This document shows positions 1 to 11,558 of a stretch of 64,000 nucleotides of DNA, piece by piece. The DNA lies in contig NZ_JTDN01000001.1 of assembly GCF_000802385.1 (NCBI RefSeq), positions 1,619,501 to 1,683,500 of the forward strand, read 5' to 3'. Position numbers and translations under genes: made by a program. Below the pieces are notes generated by a model that was given only the letters and a program-made list of their open reading frames with translations, did not search any database and was not told the origin of the DNA. Every line of letters starts with the position of its first letter. The first letter of the stretch is position 1. This DNA comes from Croceibacterium mercuriale. Its GTDB lineage: Bacteria > Pseudomonadota > Alphaproteobacteria > Sphingomonadales > Sphingomonadaceae.

Positions 1-1
1 G

Positions 2-1879
2 CGCGCCGCCTATACCGTCGCCTCCGCCCAGCCCGACCTGGACGCGGGTGTCGCCGCCATTCGCGAAACCGTGCGCACGCTGAAGCCCAGCCCCGGCGTG
101 TACCGGATGCTGGATGCGCGGGGGGAGGTGCTGTATGTCGGCAAGGCGCGCGCGCTGAAGAACCGCGTCGCCAACTACACGCAGATCGCCCGCCTTTCCA
201 ACCGCCTGCGCCGCATGGTCGGCCAGACACGCAGCATGGAGATCGTCACCACCGCGTCGGAAGCGGACGCGCTGCTGCTGGAAGCGCAGCTGATCAAGCG
301 GTTCCGTCCGCCCTACAACGTGCTGCTGCGCGACGACAAAAGCTTCCCCTTCATCCTGCTGCGCGCCGGGCACGATTTCCCGCGCATCCAGAAGCATCGC
401 GGCGCGCGCAAGATGCAGGGGCAGTATTACGGCCCCTTCGCCAGCGCCGGTTCGGTCAACACGACCATCAACGCGCTGCAGAAGCTGTTCCTGCTGCGCA
501 GCTGCACCGACAGCTTCTTCGCCCGGCGCGACCGCCCTTGCCTGCTGTACCAGATCAAGCGCTGCTCCGCCCCGTGCGTGGGTCGCATCGACAAGGAAGG
601 CTATCGCGAGCTGATCCAGGAGGCGAAGGACTTCCTGGGCGGCCGTTCGGGCGCGGTGCAGAAGAAGATCGAGGTGCAGATGGCCGCGGCGGCGGAGGCG
701 CTGGACTATGAGCGCGCCGCCATGCTGCGCGACCGGCTGCGCGCGGCGACCTTCATCCAGGGCGCGCAGGCGATCAATGCCGGCGGCGTCGGCGATGCCG
801 ATGTGTTCGCGCTGGCCAGCAAGGGCGGCCATGTCGGCCTGCAGGGCTTCTTCATCCGCGGCGGGCAGAACTGGGGCCACCGCGCCTTCTTCCCCACCCA
901 TACGGCCGAGGTGAGCGAGGAAGAGGTGCTCGCCCGCGTGCTGGCGCAATTCTACGAGGAGGTGCCGCCACCACCGACCATCCTGGTGGACCGCGAACTG
1001 CCTGACCGCGCCCTGCTGGAAGAAGCGTTCTGCGCCCTCGCCGGCCGCCGGGTCGAGATCAGCATCCCCCAGCGTGGTGACCGCCGTCGGCTGCTGGAAC
1101 AGGCACGCCGCAATGCGGAGGAAGCGCTCGACCGCCGCATGGCGGAGAGCGGCACGCAGGCAAGGCTGATGACGGAGCTGGCCGAGTTCCTGGAGCTGGG
1201 CGATGTGCCGCAACGTATCGAGGTCTACGACAACAGTCATATCCAGGGCAGCAAGGCCGTGGGTGCGATGATCGTGGCCGGTCCTGCGGGTTTCATCAAG
1301 AACCAGTACCGCAAGTTCAACATCCGCACCGCACAGACCAACGATGATTTCGCCATGATGCGCGAGGTGATGGGCCGGCGCTTCGCCCGTGCACTGGAAG
1401 AGGATCCGGACCGCGACGGCGGCATGTGGCCGGACCTGGTGCTGATCGACGGCGGAAAGGGGCAGATGTCCAGCGTGCGCGATACGCTGGAGGAGCTGGG
1501 GATCGAGGATGTGCCGCTGATCGCCATCGCCAAGGGGCCGCATCACGGGCGCGACGGGCGCGAGGTGTTCCACTTCCCCGATGGCCGGGAAAAAATGCTG
1601 CCGGTCAACTCGCCGCTGCTGTTCTACCTCCAGCGCCTGCGGGACGAGGTCCACCGCTACGTCATCGGCGCCCATCGGGAGAAGCGCAGCCGCGCCATCA
1701 CCGCCAGCCCGCTGGACGAGATCCCCGGCATCGGCCCGGCGCGCAAGCGCGCGCTGCTTCTGCACTTCGGCACTGCCGGCAAGGTCCGCGCCGCCGGGCT
1801 GGAGGATCTGCAACGCGCACCCGGCGTCAGTGCGGCGGTGGCGCAGGTCGTGTACGACTTCTACCATCATCGGGGTTGA
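2..1879 (+). CDS. uvrC: Excinuclease ABC subunit C (5' end outside window)
   Basis: UvrC makes the dual incisions around bulky DNA lesions after UvrA/UvrB loading in nucleotide excision repair. The frame is open from base 2, and coding-quality sequence (AGVAAIRETVRTL) precedes the GTG at 71, so the real start lies upstream of the window and 71 is not the start. 625 residues are visible, near full length for the family. In order: GIY-YIG nuclease domain (PGVYRM, LYVGKARALKNRV), a UVR UvrB-binding motif around fragment residues 220-250, the RNase H-like C-terminal nuclease domain (YDNSHIQGSKAVGAM, LVLIDGGKGQM), and a helix-hairpin-helix near the end (IPGIGPARKRALL). Nothing looks broken. It reads toward the GH43 gene and is followed by a 70 bp gap. 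Confidence 0.97.
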   Translation, partial: RAAYTVASAQPDLDAGVAAIRETVRTLKPSPGVYRMLDARGEVLYVGKARALKNRVANYTQIARLSNRLRRMVGQTRSMEIVTTASEADALLLEAQLIKRFRPPYNVLLRDDKSFPFILLRAGHDFPRIQKHRGARKMQGQYYGPFASAGSVNTTINALQKLFLLRSCTDSFFARRDRPCLLYQIKRCSAPCVGRIDKEGYRELIQEAKDFLGGRSGAVQKKIEVQMAAAAEALDYERAAMLRDRLRAATFIQGAQAINAGGVGDADVFALASKGGHVGLQGFFIRGGQNWGHRAFFPTHTAEVSEEEVLARVLAQFYEEVPPPPTILVDRELPDRALLEEAFCALAGRRVEISIPQRGDRRRLLEQARRNAEEALDRRMAESGTQARLMTELAEFLELGDVPQRIEVYDNSHIQGSKAVGAMIVAGPAGFIKNQYRKFNIRTAQTNDDFAMMREVMGRRFARALEEDPDRDGGMWPDLVLIDGGKGQMSSVRDTLEELGIEDVPLIAIAKGPHHGRDGREVFHFPDGREKMLPVNSPLLFYLQRLRDEVHRYVIGAHREKRSRAITASPLDEIPGIGPARKRALLLHFGTAGKVRAAGLEDLQRAPGVSAAVAQVVYDFYHHRG

Positions 1880-1949
1880 GCACCGGCTCGACAGCGCGCC
1901 TCCTGATCGGCAATGTCCGACAAAAGCAGACCATTCAGGAGAGTTGCCC

Positions 1950-2969
1950 GTGATCCATCCCCGTTCGATCCTGTTCGCAACCTGCGCCCTGGCGACGCTG
2001 CTGGCCGCCGGCTGCGCCATGCCGCTACCGGAAGGGGCCACAACCGGGGCCCTGGCCGCAGCCGACGGCTGCAATCCGCTGTTCCGCAATCGCTGGACCG
2101 CCGACCCGGCCCCGCTGACGGTGGGCGACCGGATGTACATCTATGCCGGGCACGACAATGGCGAGGATAATTTCCGGATCGACGAGTGGGTCGCCTATTC
2201 CACCACCGACATGCGGACCTGGACCGACCACGGCGCCTTCATGAAGCCGACCGATTTCGCTTGGTCTACCGGCGAGGCATGGGCGTCGGAAATGGTGGAG
2301 AAGGACGGCAGGTTCTACTTCTACACCACCGTGCAGCATCAGAAGCCGCATGGCGGCAAGGCGATCGGGGTCGCGGTGGGCAACAGCCCGTTGGGGCCGT
2401 TCACCGATGCGCGCGGATCCGCCCTGGTGCTCGACAACAAGGATACCTGGCGCACCTGGAGCGAGATCGACCCGACCGTGCTGGTCGATGATGATGGCAC
2501 CGCCTGGATCGCCTGGGGCAATTCCAACCTGTATCTGGCCAGGCTGAAGCCCAACATGATCGAGCTGGACGGCCCGCCACAGGAACTGGAGCTGACCAAC
2601 TATCTGGAAGGCCCTTGGCTGCACAAGCGCGGCAACCTGTATTACCTGACCTACGCCTCCATCAAGGAGCCGGAGCAGAAGAACGAGCGCATCTCCTACG
2701 CCACGGCATCATCCATGGCCGGCCCGTGGACCTACCGTGGCGAGCTGACAGGGGAGGCAGAGAACAGCTTCACGATCCATGCCGGGATCGAGGAATTCAA
2801 GGGCGACTGGTACTTCATCTATCACAACGGCAGGCTGACGATCGACGGCAAGCCCGGCTCGGAGTTTCGTCGTTCGGTGGCGGCGGAGCGGATCACCTAT
2901 GACGAGAACGGGCTGATGCGACCGATCGCGCAGACCCGGCAGGGCGTGTCCGCGGGGCCGTGCCGCTGA
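1950..2969 (+). CDS. Glycoside hydrolase family 43-type lipoprotein
   Basis: Predicted secreted lipoprotein of the GH43 five-bladed beta-propeller family, whose members cleave arabinose- or xylose-containing glycans. The GTG at 1950 is chosen because CAGGAGAG lies just upstream and the protein then opens with a lipobox signal peptide (TLLAAGC, Cys about residue 24); the frame is open further upstream but that part overlaps uvrC. 339 residues. The three acidic positions expected of GH43 are visible: Asp in TADPAP (about residue 52), Asp in SEIDPTVL (about 173) and Glu in YLEGPW (about 220). Substrate cannot be read from the sequence; beta-xylosidase or alpha-arabinofuranosidase is the usual annotation. 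The neighbouring secreted PKD protein could act on the same glycans, but it is on the opposite strand and not in an operon with it. Confidence 0.88.
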   Translation: MIHPRSILFATCALATLLAAGCAMPLPEGATTGALAAADGCNPLFRNRWTADPAPLTVGDRMYIYAGHDNGEDNFRIDEWVAYSTTDMRTWTDHGAFMKPTDFAWSTGEAWASEMVEKDGRFYFYTTVQHQKPHGGKAIGVAVGNSPLGPFTDARGSALVLDNKDTWRTWSEIDPTVLVDDDGTAWIAWGNSNLYLARLKPNMIELDGPPQELELTNYLEGPWLHKRGNLYYLTYASIKEPEQKNERISYATASSMAGPWTYRGELTGEAENSFTIHAGIEEFKGDWYFIYHNGRLTIDGKPGSEFRRSVAAERITYDENGLMRPIAQTRQGVSAGPCR

Positions 2970-2986
2970 GGCGCGGGGAGAAGGTG

Positions 2987-3961
2987 CTACCGCCTGTCGT
3001 TCCGCCGGCTCAGCAGCACGCCGCCGGCCACGATTGCAAGGGTCAGCACGCCGGCAATCCCGGCCGCCGCGGCCCGCTGCTCCGCCCGGCGGAAGCCGCC
3101 ATCGACCTGTCCGTCATCGATCGGCGGCGCGAACAGGTTGCCGGACGTAGCTGGCGCCGGATCAGCCTTCGCGAAATAGCGGCCCATGAACCGGTTCATG
3201 CTGCTGGCCGTCAGGCCGGGTGCCAGTTGCGCCAGCTTCATGGCGAACGCCGGGGCGCCAACCGCCGTCGTGTCATGCGGATGATCAGCGAGCCGCACGA
3301 CCGCCTTGGCGACACTCCGCGGATCCAGCACGCCGGGCGGCACAGATGTCTTGCCACCGGTGTAATTGCCGGCATGGCGGATGGCCGGCGTGTCGACGAA
3401 GGTCGGATATACGTCGCAGATGTGGATGTCGCGATAGGGCGCCACTTCGCCGCGCAGCGCCTGGCTGAAGCCGCGCAGGCCGAACTTGCTGGCCGTATAG
3501 GCCGCGGCCCATGGGGCCGGCGCGAACCCGCCTACCGAAATCATGTTCACGAATGTTCCGCGCCCCTGTGCGATGAAGATCGGCAGCACGGCGTGAGCAT
3601 CGTTCAGATGGCCGATCAGGTTTGCCTCGATCACCCGGTGATGATCGGTGATCGGCACCTCGTGGAACTTCCCGACCACTCCGATTCCGACATTGCTGAA
3701 CCACAGGTCGATGGCGCCCAGCCATTCCTGCGCCCGGCGGGCCAGCCCGGCCACCGCCTCCGTATCGGTCACGTCGACCGGATGGACCAGCACCTGGGCG
3801 CCGTGCTGGCGGCAGGTCTCCGCAATGGTCTCCAGCGCATCCTCGCTGCGCGCTGCCAGCACGATCCGCGCACCCTGCGCAGCAAATGCCTGCGCCGTCG
3901 CCGCGCCGATCCCGCTGGAAGCGCCGGTGATGACGACGCGCTTGCTGTCCGATCCGTTCAC
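2987..3961 (-). CDS. SDR family oxidoreductase with C-terminal membrane anchor
   Basis: Short-chain dehydrogenase/reductase of the classical type, NAD(P)-dependent, substrate unknown. The cofactor motif TGASSGIG is at the N-terminus; the active site shows Ser in NMISVGG and Tyr/Lys in AYTASKFG. The usual NNAG motif is replaced by SNVGIG, common in this subgroup. At 324 residues it is longer than the usual 250: a linker follows and then a hydrophobic segment (IAGVLTLAIVAGGVLL) and a basic tail, suggesting inner-membrane anchoring. Two GTG starts are possible; 3961 is preferred over 3988 because GAGGAGAAG sits 5-12 bases before it. Gene ends 17 bp from the convergent GH43 gene. Confidence 0.9.
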   Translation of the reverse strand: MNGSDSKRVVITGASSGIGAATAQAFAAQGARIVLAARSEDALETIAETCRQHGAQVLVHPVDVTDTEAVAGLARRAQEWLGAIDLWFSNVGIGVVGKFHEVPITDHHRVIEANLIGHLNDAHAVLPIFIAQGRGTFVNMISVGGFAPAPWAAAYTASKFGLRGFSQALRGEVAPYRDIHICDVYPTFVDTPAIRHAGNYTGGKTSVPPGVLDPRSVAKAVVRLADHPHDTTAVGAPAFAMKLAQLAPGLTASSMNRFMGRYFAKADPAPATSGNLFAPPIDDGQVDGGFRRAEQRAAAAGIAGVLTLAIVAGGVLLSRRNDRR

Positions 3962-4028
3962 GATCTTCTCCTCGCCAGCCCAACGCACGAGGGCGCGAAA
4001 GGAAGCGGGTCAGCGCGCTATTCGGACA

Positions 4029-5192
4029 TCACTTCTGCGGGTCTCCGCTGAACGAGACATCCCACACCCTGGTCAAGGCGGAACGGCCATCCGGCCCGTC
4101 CACTTCCAGCGTGACGACGAAGTTGCCGGGCGCGGCGTAGGTGTGGATCGGGTGCTGCTCGGTCGAGCTGGTGCCGTCGCCGAAATCCCATGCCCATCGG
4201 GTGACGCTTCCCGCCGTCCGATCCTGGAACGCGACGGCCCGGCGCTGCTGGTCGAGGATGGTGAACGACCAGTCGGCCCTCACGGATTGCTGCGCGGCCG
4301 GCTCGATCGGCATCAGCCGGAAGGAACAGAGCTGCGACGCCTGGCCGTACATCGTGTGGAAGGGCGACAAGTTCCAGAAGTGTCTCCGCCGCGTGTTTAG
4401 CCCGTCATAGTCGATCACCGCCCAGGCCATGCCGACGACGCCATTCTCCGCCAGCACGCTTTCCACGGAGCGGTCGGAGCCGGACGGATCAGCATGGTCG
4501 AATGGCGTGATCCAGAACTCCGCCACCAGCTTGCCGCCTTCCCCGTGCGAGAAGCTGTAGTCGTAGGCGATATTGGACCAGGGCAGGCGCTTGATCCAGC
4601 GTGCCTGCGGACCCCATGCCATTGCCCAGTCCTTCTGAAACGCCGGGGTGAAGATATGGTAGTTCTGGGCATGGATGTTCTGGAACGAGAGCCAGGCCTC
4701 CTCCGGCGTGACATAGCGGGCGGAGGAGGCCGGATCGGTCCCGGCCGGCGCAAGATCGGGATGGAACCGCGCAATCAGCGGCCCGCCGGAACGGTTGCCG
4801 TCGACCACCAGTTCGAACGTGTCGTTGTGCAGGCCGCGCTCGGCGAAGTCCCAGTAATCGTCGGTCGCTTCATACAGGACGTAGAGCCGGTTCAGTCCCT
4901 TGACCCAGCCCACGCGGACGCGGACGTCCAGATTGTCCGGAGCCGGGCTCTCGCCGGAGCCGTCTGTGACTTTCAGCTTGTCGCTGCCGATGGCGTACTC
5001 TCCGCCAACTGGGTCCCAGTCATCCGTGCGGCCGTCGATCCGTGGAATGGCATCGGCGGCAAACTGGAAGATCTTGTACTCGCAGTCAGGCCGGTCCTGC
5101 GCCAGCGCGACGGGGCCGCTCACCAGCAACGCCCCGCCCAGCAGCCAGCCGGTGGCGGGCACGACATTCCGTAGAACCTGACGATCAAGCAT
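4029..5192 (-). CDS. Secreted CBM9-like and PKD domain protein
   Basis: 387 residues. An N-terminal signal peptide (WLLGGALLVSGPVALAQ) implies export. The central part (about 40-290) resembles the carbohydrate-binding CBM9/DOMON-like fold of sugar-binding proteins (AIPRIDGRTDDWDPV, LYVLYEATDDYWDF, DTFELVVDGNRSGG); this is a pattern judgement. The C-terminal 60 residues are a clear PKD domain (WDFGDGTSS, HTYAAPGNFVVTLEV). No catalytic domain is visible, so a binding or scaffolding role on polysaccharide is inferred. It lies upstream of the SDR gene with a 67 bp gap on the same strand and near the GH43 lipoprotein. Exact ligand unknown. Confidence 0.75.
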   Translation of the reverse strand: MLDRQVLRNVVPATGWLLGGALLVSGPVALAQDRPDCEYKIFQFAADAIPRIDGRTDDWDPVGGEYAIGSDKLKVTDGSGESPAPDNLDVRVRVGWVKGLNRLYVLYEATDDYWDFAERGLHNDTFELVVDGNRSGGPLIARFHPDLAPAGTDPASSARYVTPEEAWLSFQNIHAQNYHIFTPAFQKDWAMAWGPQARWIKRLPWSNIAYDYSFSHGEGGKLVAEFWITPFDHADPSGSDRSVESVLAENGVVGMAWAVIDYDGLNTRRRHFWNLSPFHTMYGQASQLCSFRLMPIEPAAQQSVRADWSFTILDQQRRAVAFQDRTAGSVTRWAWDFGDGTSSTEQHPIHTYAAPGNFVVTLEVDGPDGRSALTRVWDVSFSGDPQK

Positions 5193-5231
5193 GACAGGAT
5201 CGTAGCAGCGCGCAGCCGGTCAGCACCAGCG

Positions 5232-7937
<2,706 letters not shown>

Positions 7938-7942
7938 GATCG

Positions 7943-9010
7943 TCACGCCATCGAAAAGGGTTCGAGGCCGGCCAGCCGGGTCCGCACCGGCGGCACAGGG
8001 ATCGCGCGCGGCTTCAGCGATGCGACTGCGCCGGCGATCGCCTTGATATGAGCAGGCGTGGAGCCGCAGCAGCCGCCCAGGATATTGACCTGTCCCTGCT
8101 CTGCCCACTCCCCCACCAAGGCTGCCGTGGTGGCTGGCGCCTCGTCATACTGGCCCAGCTCGTTGGGCAGGCCGGCATTGGGGTAGATCATGATCAGCGT
8201 GTCGCAGGTATCGCTCAGCACCTTAACATGCGGGCGCAGCTGCTCAGCACCGAAGGAACAGTTCAGCCCGATCGTCACTGGCCGCGCATGGCGCACCGCG
8301 TGCCAGAACGCTTCCACCGTGTGGCCCGACAGGTTGCGGCCGGACAGGTCGGTCAGCGTCATGGACAGCATGATCGGCACGTCACGGCCGAACGCATCCG
8401 CCGCCTCCTGCGCGGCCATGATCGCCGACTTGGCGTTCAGCGTGTCGAACACCGTCTCGATCAGGATGAAGTCCGCGCCCCCTTCGATCAGCGCGTCGGC
8501 CTGCTCGCGATAGACATCCTTCAGCTGGTCGAAGTCGATCTCGCGATAGCCGGGATCGTTGACGTCGGGGCTGAGCGACAGGGTCTTGTTGGTCGGCCCG
8601 ATCGCGCCCGCCACGAACCGGCGCCGGCCGTCCTGTGCGGCGAACTCGTCCGCGATGCGCCGGGCCATGCCTGCGCTTTCGTGATTGATCGCGCGCACCA
8701 GACTCTCCGCGCCGTAATCGGCCTGGCTGATGCGGTTGGCGGAAAACGTGTTGGTCTCTGCGATGTCCGCGCCCGCGGCGAAATAGGCGCGATGGATGCT
8801 TTCGGGCACTTCCGGCCTGGTCAGCGCCAGGATGTCGTTGTTGCCCTTCTGGTCATGACCCAGCGCCAGCGTACCGGCATAATCGCCCTCGCCCAGCTTC
8901 CAGTTCTGGATCTCGGTCCCGAAGGCGCCATCGGTGATAAGGATGCGTTCCTGTGCGGCGGCGATCAATGCCTCGCGGGCACCGGGCGGGGCAAAGTTGA
9001 GGATGGCCAT
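7943..9010 (-). CDS. metH: Homocysteine S-methyltransferase part of split MetH
   Basis: 355-residue homocysteine-binding barrel equivalent to the N-terminal module of full-length MetH. It activates homocysteine on zinc and presents it to methylcobalamin on the partner protein. Visible motifs: [11 protein letters not shown] near the N-terminus, ETNTFSAN, and the zinc-binding cysteines in [14 protein letters not shown] and the adjacent pair in [15 protein letters not shown]. It starts at the ATG at 9010, with a poor ribosome-binding site, 31 bp after btuD; that gap is almost filled by a palindrome (9020-9039). The second half of the enzyme follows after 5 bp, so the two halves are certainly co-expressed. 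Confidence 0.95.
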   Translation of the reverse strand: MAILNFAPPGAREALIAAAQERILITDGAFGTEIQNWKLGEGDYAGTLALGHDQKGNNDILALTRPEVPESIHRAYFAAGADIAETNTFSANRISQADYGAESLVRAINHESAGMARRIADEFAAQDGRRRFVAGAIGPTNKTLSLSPDVNDPGYREIDFDQLKDVYREQADALIEGGADFILIETVFDTLNAKSAIMAAQEAADAFGRDVPIMLSMTLTDLSGRNLSGHTVEAFWHAVRHARPVTIGLNCSFGAEQLRPHVKVLSDTCDTLIMIYPNAGLPNELGQYDEAPATTAALVGEWAEQGQVNILGGCCGSTPAHIKAIAGAVASLKPRAIPVPPVRTRLAGLEPFSMA

Positions 9011-9019
9011 GCCGGCCGG

Positions 9020-9039
9020 ATATAAGTGTTTGCTTATAT
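9020..9039 (-). promoter_or_regulatory. Palindrome between btuD and split metH, possible operator
   Basis: Perfect 7-base arms ATATAAG (9020-9026) and CTTATAT (9033-9039) around a 6-base centre TGTTTG. It is AT-rich in a GC-rich region and sits 10-29 bases ahead of the metH start codon, inside the 31 bp btuD-metH gap. Too short and with no T-run to be a convincing terminator. Dyads of this size suit ArsR-family repressors, which are known to control methionine genes in proteobacteria; which protein binds here is not shown. Confidence 0.45.
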
Positions 9040-9041
9040 TT

Positions 9042-9791
9042 TCAAGCGGCCGCCTGCGGCACGATCACCGGCCCCTCCGGCTGTGCTAGGATTGCCACCC
9101 TGACGCCATACGCCGCCGCCAGGTTCGCCTCCGTCAGCACCTCCGCAACCGGACCGGCGGCAAGCGCCATGCCGTCCTTCAGCAGCAGCACATCATCGGC
9201 CACCCGCGCGGCGAGCGTCAGGTCGTGCAGCACGAGCACTACGCCCATTCCGCGCCCTGCCGCAGCCCGCAGCAGCGCCAGGGTTTCCAGCTGGTGCAGC
9301 GGGTCCAGGCTGGCGAGCGGTTCGTCCGCCAGCAGCCAGCGCGGCTCCCCCGCCAGCACCCGTGCCAGCAGCACGCGGGCGCGCTCCCCGCCGGACAGCG
9401 CGCGAACCGGCCGGTCGGCCAGCGCGGCCGTGTCGGTCGCCGACAGCGCCGCAGCGATCGCAGCGGTGCCGGCATCGCCATGCGGCAGGCGGCCCAGCTT
9501 CACCAGATCGCGCACGAGCATGTTCCAGTGGACCGCGGCATCCTGCGGCAGGTAGCCGAGCGCCATTGCCCGCTCGCGGGGCGGCAGCACCGCAACGTCG
9601 CGCCCGTCCAGCATCACCTGTCCGCTGCTGGCCAGCAGCAGCGCGACGCAGGCGCGCAGCAGGGTGGACTTGCCCGCGCCGTTCGCCCCCAGCACCGCCG
9701 TCACCCGGCCAGGCGCAAGGCTGGCCGTGATCCCGCGCAGCACTGCGCGTCGGCCGAGCTCGACATGCAGGTTGTCGATCGTCAGGCCCAT
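9042..9791 (-). CDS. btuD: Cobalamin ABC transporter ATP-binding protein
   Basis: 249-residue ABC ATPase of the FecE/BtuD type that powers vitamin B12 import across the inner membrane. Walker A LGANGAGKST, Q-loop LGYLPQDA, signature ALSGGERARVLLARVLAGEP and Walker B WLLADEPLASLD are all present. The ATG at 9791 is chosen because the protein then begins in the normal family position (MGLTIDNLHVELG) and overlaps the permease stop by 10 bases. Substrate is inferred from the cobalamin riboswitch that heads the transcript and from metH downstream; by sequence alone an iron-siderophore ATPase would look similar. Confidence 0.92.
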   Translation of the reverse strand: MGLTIDNLHVELGRRAVLRGITASLAPGRVTAVLGANGAGKSTLLRACVALLLASSGQVMLDGRDVAVLPPRERAMALGYLPQDAAVHWNMLVRDLVKLGRLPHGDAGTAAIAAALSATDTAALADRPVRALSGGERARVLLARVLAGEPRWLLADEPLASLDPLHQLETLALLRAAAGRGMGVVLVLHDLTLAARVADDVLLLKDGMALAAGPVAEVLTEANLAAAYGVRVAILAQPEGPVIVPQAAA

Positions 9792-10750
9792 GACCGCCCC
9801 CGCTCCCCCAGCAGCAGCACCAGGAAGTACGGCGCGCCGATCAGCGCCATGGCCACGCCCAGCCGCACCTCGCCGGCACCGGGCGCGAGCCGGCATACCA
9901 CATCCGCCGCCAGCACCAGCGCCGCCCCGCCCAGCGCGCTCGGCACCAGCAGCGCGCCCGGCCGGGCGCCGGCCACGGGCCGCAGCATGTGCGGCACCAC
10001 CAGCCCGACGAAGCCGACCACCCCTGTCACCGCCACACCGGCGCCGACACACAGGCCTGCACCCGCGATGACCTGCGCCTGCAGTCGCGGCAGGCCGATC
10101 CCCAGCGACCGTGCCGCATCCGGCCCCAGCGTCAGCGCATCCAGACTGCGCCCGGTCGCCAGCAGCACGCCGCATCCCGCCAGCATGAATGGTGCGGCAT
10201 GGGTCAGGTCCTCCACCCCCCGATCAGTCAGGGCGCCCATCAGCCAGTCGATCGCCGCAGCCACGATGTACGGATCGGGCGCGATGGAGATCAGGAATGC
10301 GGTCAGCGCCGCGGCCAGACCGGCCAGAACCGTGCCCGCCAGCACGAAAGCGGCCGGCGTCTCCGCGCGCCAGGTCAGCGCCGCCAGCAGCGCCAGCCCG
10401 CCGGCGGCGCAGGCCATGGCGGCGGCAAAGATGCCCCATTGCGTCGCACCGCCCAGCACGATCGCCGCCACCGCGCCCAGCGCCGCCGCACCCGACGTAC
10501 CCAGCACGCCCGGATCGGCCAGCGGATTGCGCAGCCAGCCCTGCATCACCGCACCCGACAGCCCCAGCGAGCCGCCCAGCAGCACCGCAAGCACCGCGCG
10601 CGGCAGGCGCAGTTCGGCGATGATGGCCCAGCGCGGATCATCCGACCACCAGGCGGACAGCGGCACCACCGCCTTGCCCACCATCAGCGATGCCACGAAC
10701 AGACCCGTGACCAGCACGGACAGCCCGACGAGCAGCAGCGTGCGCCTCAT
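9782..10750 (-). CDS. btuC: Cobalamin ABC transporter permease (FecCD family)
   Basis: 322-residue polytopic inner-membrane permease of the FecCD/BtuC family, forming the channel for B12 import. Hydrophobic segments run through the whole protein; the family motifs LGGSLGLSGAVMQGWLRNPLADPGVLGTSGAAALG and GVVGFVGLVVPHMLR are visible in pieces (for example GGSLGLSGAVMQG and GFVGLVVPHMLR). The start is the ATG at 10750, which overlaps the btuF stop as ATGA; an alternative start further upstream would lie inside btuF. Translationally coupled to btuF before it and btuD after it. Confidence 0.93.
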   Translation of the reverse strand: MRRTLLLVGLSVLVTGLFVASLMVGKAVVPLSAWWSDDPRWAIIAELRLPRAVLAVLLGGSLGLSGAVMQGWLRNPLADPGVLGTSGAAALGAVAAIVLGGATQWGIFAAAMACAAGGLALLAALTWRAETPAAFVLAGTVLAGLAAALTAFLISIAPDPYIVAAAIDWLMGALTDRGVEDLTHAAPFMLAGCGVLLATGRSLDALTLGPDAARSLGIGLPRLQAQVIAGAGLCVGAGVAVTGVVGFVGLVVPHMLRPVAGARPGALLVPSALGGAALVLAADVVCRLAPGAGEVRLGVAMALIGAPYFLVLLLGERGRSWA

Positions 10751-11556
10751 GGCGCCACCTGCCGCCGTACCGTCGCCAGCCGCGCCAGCGCCGCGGGGAT
10801 CGTCGGGCCGCCGCAATTGATCAGCTCACGCGGGAAGGCGACCTCCTGCGTGCCGGCGTCGGTCCGCGCCAGCAGCCGCCGGCGGATCGCCGCCGTGCGC
10901 CCCTCCGCATCGGGCCGCAGGATCAATGCCGGCGGGTGCGCCAGGATGGTTTCGACCGGCAGCGTGCCGGTCAGCGCCAGCCCGTAATCCGCCGCCGCGT
11001 TCCGCAGGCCGGCCATTTGCATCATCTCGTGCAGCAAGGTGCCGTCCCCCGTCGCCAGATCGCCCGAGATGTACAGCAGTGCCGGCACCTGCGCACCGGT
11101 CCAGCGCGCCTCCGCCAACGCCCGGTCGATGCGGGCATTGATCGCCATGCCCTGCCCGGAAGCGCCAACCGCAGCGGCCAGTACGGCCACCTGCGCCTTG
11201 CTGCCGGCAATCGTGGTCGGTGAATCCAGATACAGCGTCCGCAAGCCCGCCCGCTCGAACGCGGCGCGGGTGGCGGGCGGCGTGTAGCTGGTGGCGACGA
11301 CCAGGTCGGGCGCCAGCGCGATCACCTCCTCCGCCGTCCCGCCGGTGGTGCGGAACCGGCGGGCCACGTCCAGCGGCATGGAGGTGGCGCCCGCCGCCTG
11401 CGAATAATGGCTGATCGCCGCAATCCGCTCCGCCGGCACCAGCGCCAGCAGCAGCTGGTCCGAACACGGGTTCAGCGACACGATGCCGCCGCCCCGCTGC
11501 CCGGCCGCCGGGGCGCACCCGGCGAGCAGCAGCAGCAAGGGCAGCAGCCGACGCAT
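10747..11556 (-). CDS. btuF: Cobalamin-binding lipoprotein of ABC importer
   Basis: 269-residue periplasmic-binding protein of the type III (BtuF/FepB) fold. It begins with a short lipoprotein signal peptide ending in LLLLLAGC (Cys about residue 14), so it is probably tethered to a membrane rather than free as in E. coli. The body shows the two-lobe pattern of the class (IVSLNPCSDQLLLAL, AEEVIALAPDLVVATSY, GGPTIPAALARL). It captures cobalamin delivered by BtuB and hands it to BtuCD. It starts 2 bp after btuB stops and overlaps btuC by 4 bases. Assignment to B12 rather than haem or siderophore rests on the riboswitch context. Confidence 0.88.
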   Translation of the reverse strand: MRRLLPLLLLLAGCAPAAGQRGGGIVSLNPCSDQLLLALVPAERIAAISHYSQAAGATSMPLDVARRFRTTGGTAEEVIALAPDLVVATSYTPPATRAAFERAGLRTLYLDSPTTIAGSKAQVAVLAAAVGASGQGMAINARIDRALAEARWTGAQVPALLYISGDLATGDGTLLHEMMQMAGLRNAAADYGLALTGTLPVETILAHPPALILRPDAEGRTAAIRRRLLARTDAGTQEVAFPRELINCGGPTIPAALARLATVRRQVAP

Positions 11557-11558
11557 CC

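Noticed and set aside
71-73. GTG at 71 as the uvrC start
   Set aside because: The frame is open to base 2 with family-like sequence before the GIY-YIG domain; the true start is outside the window.
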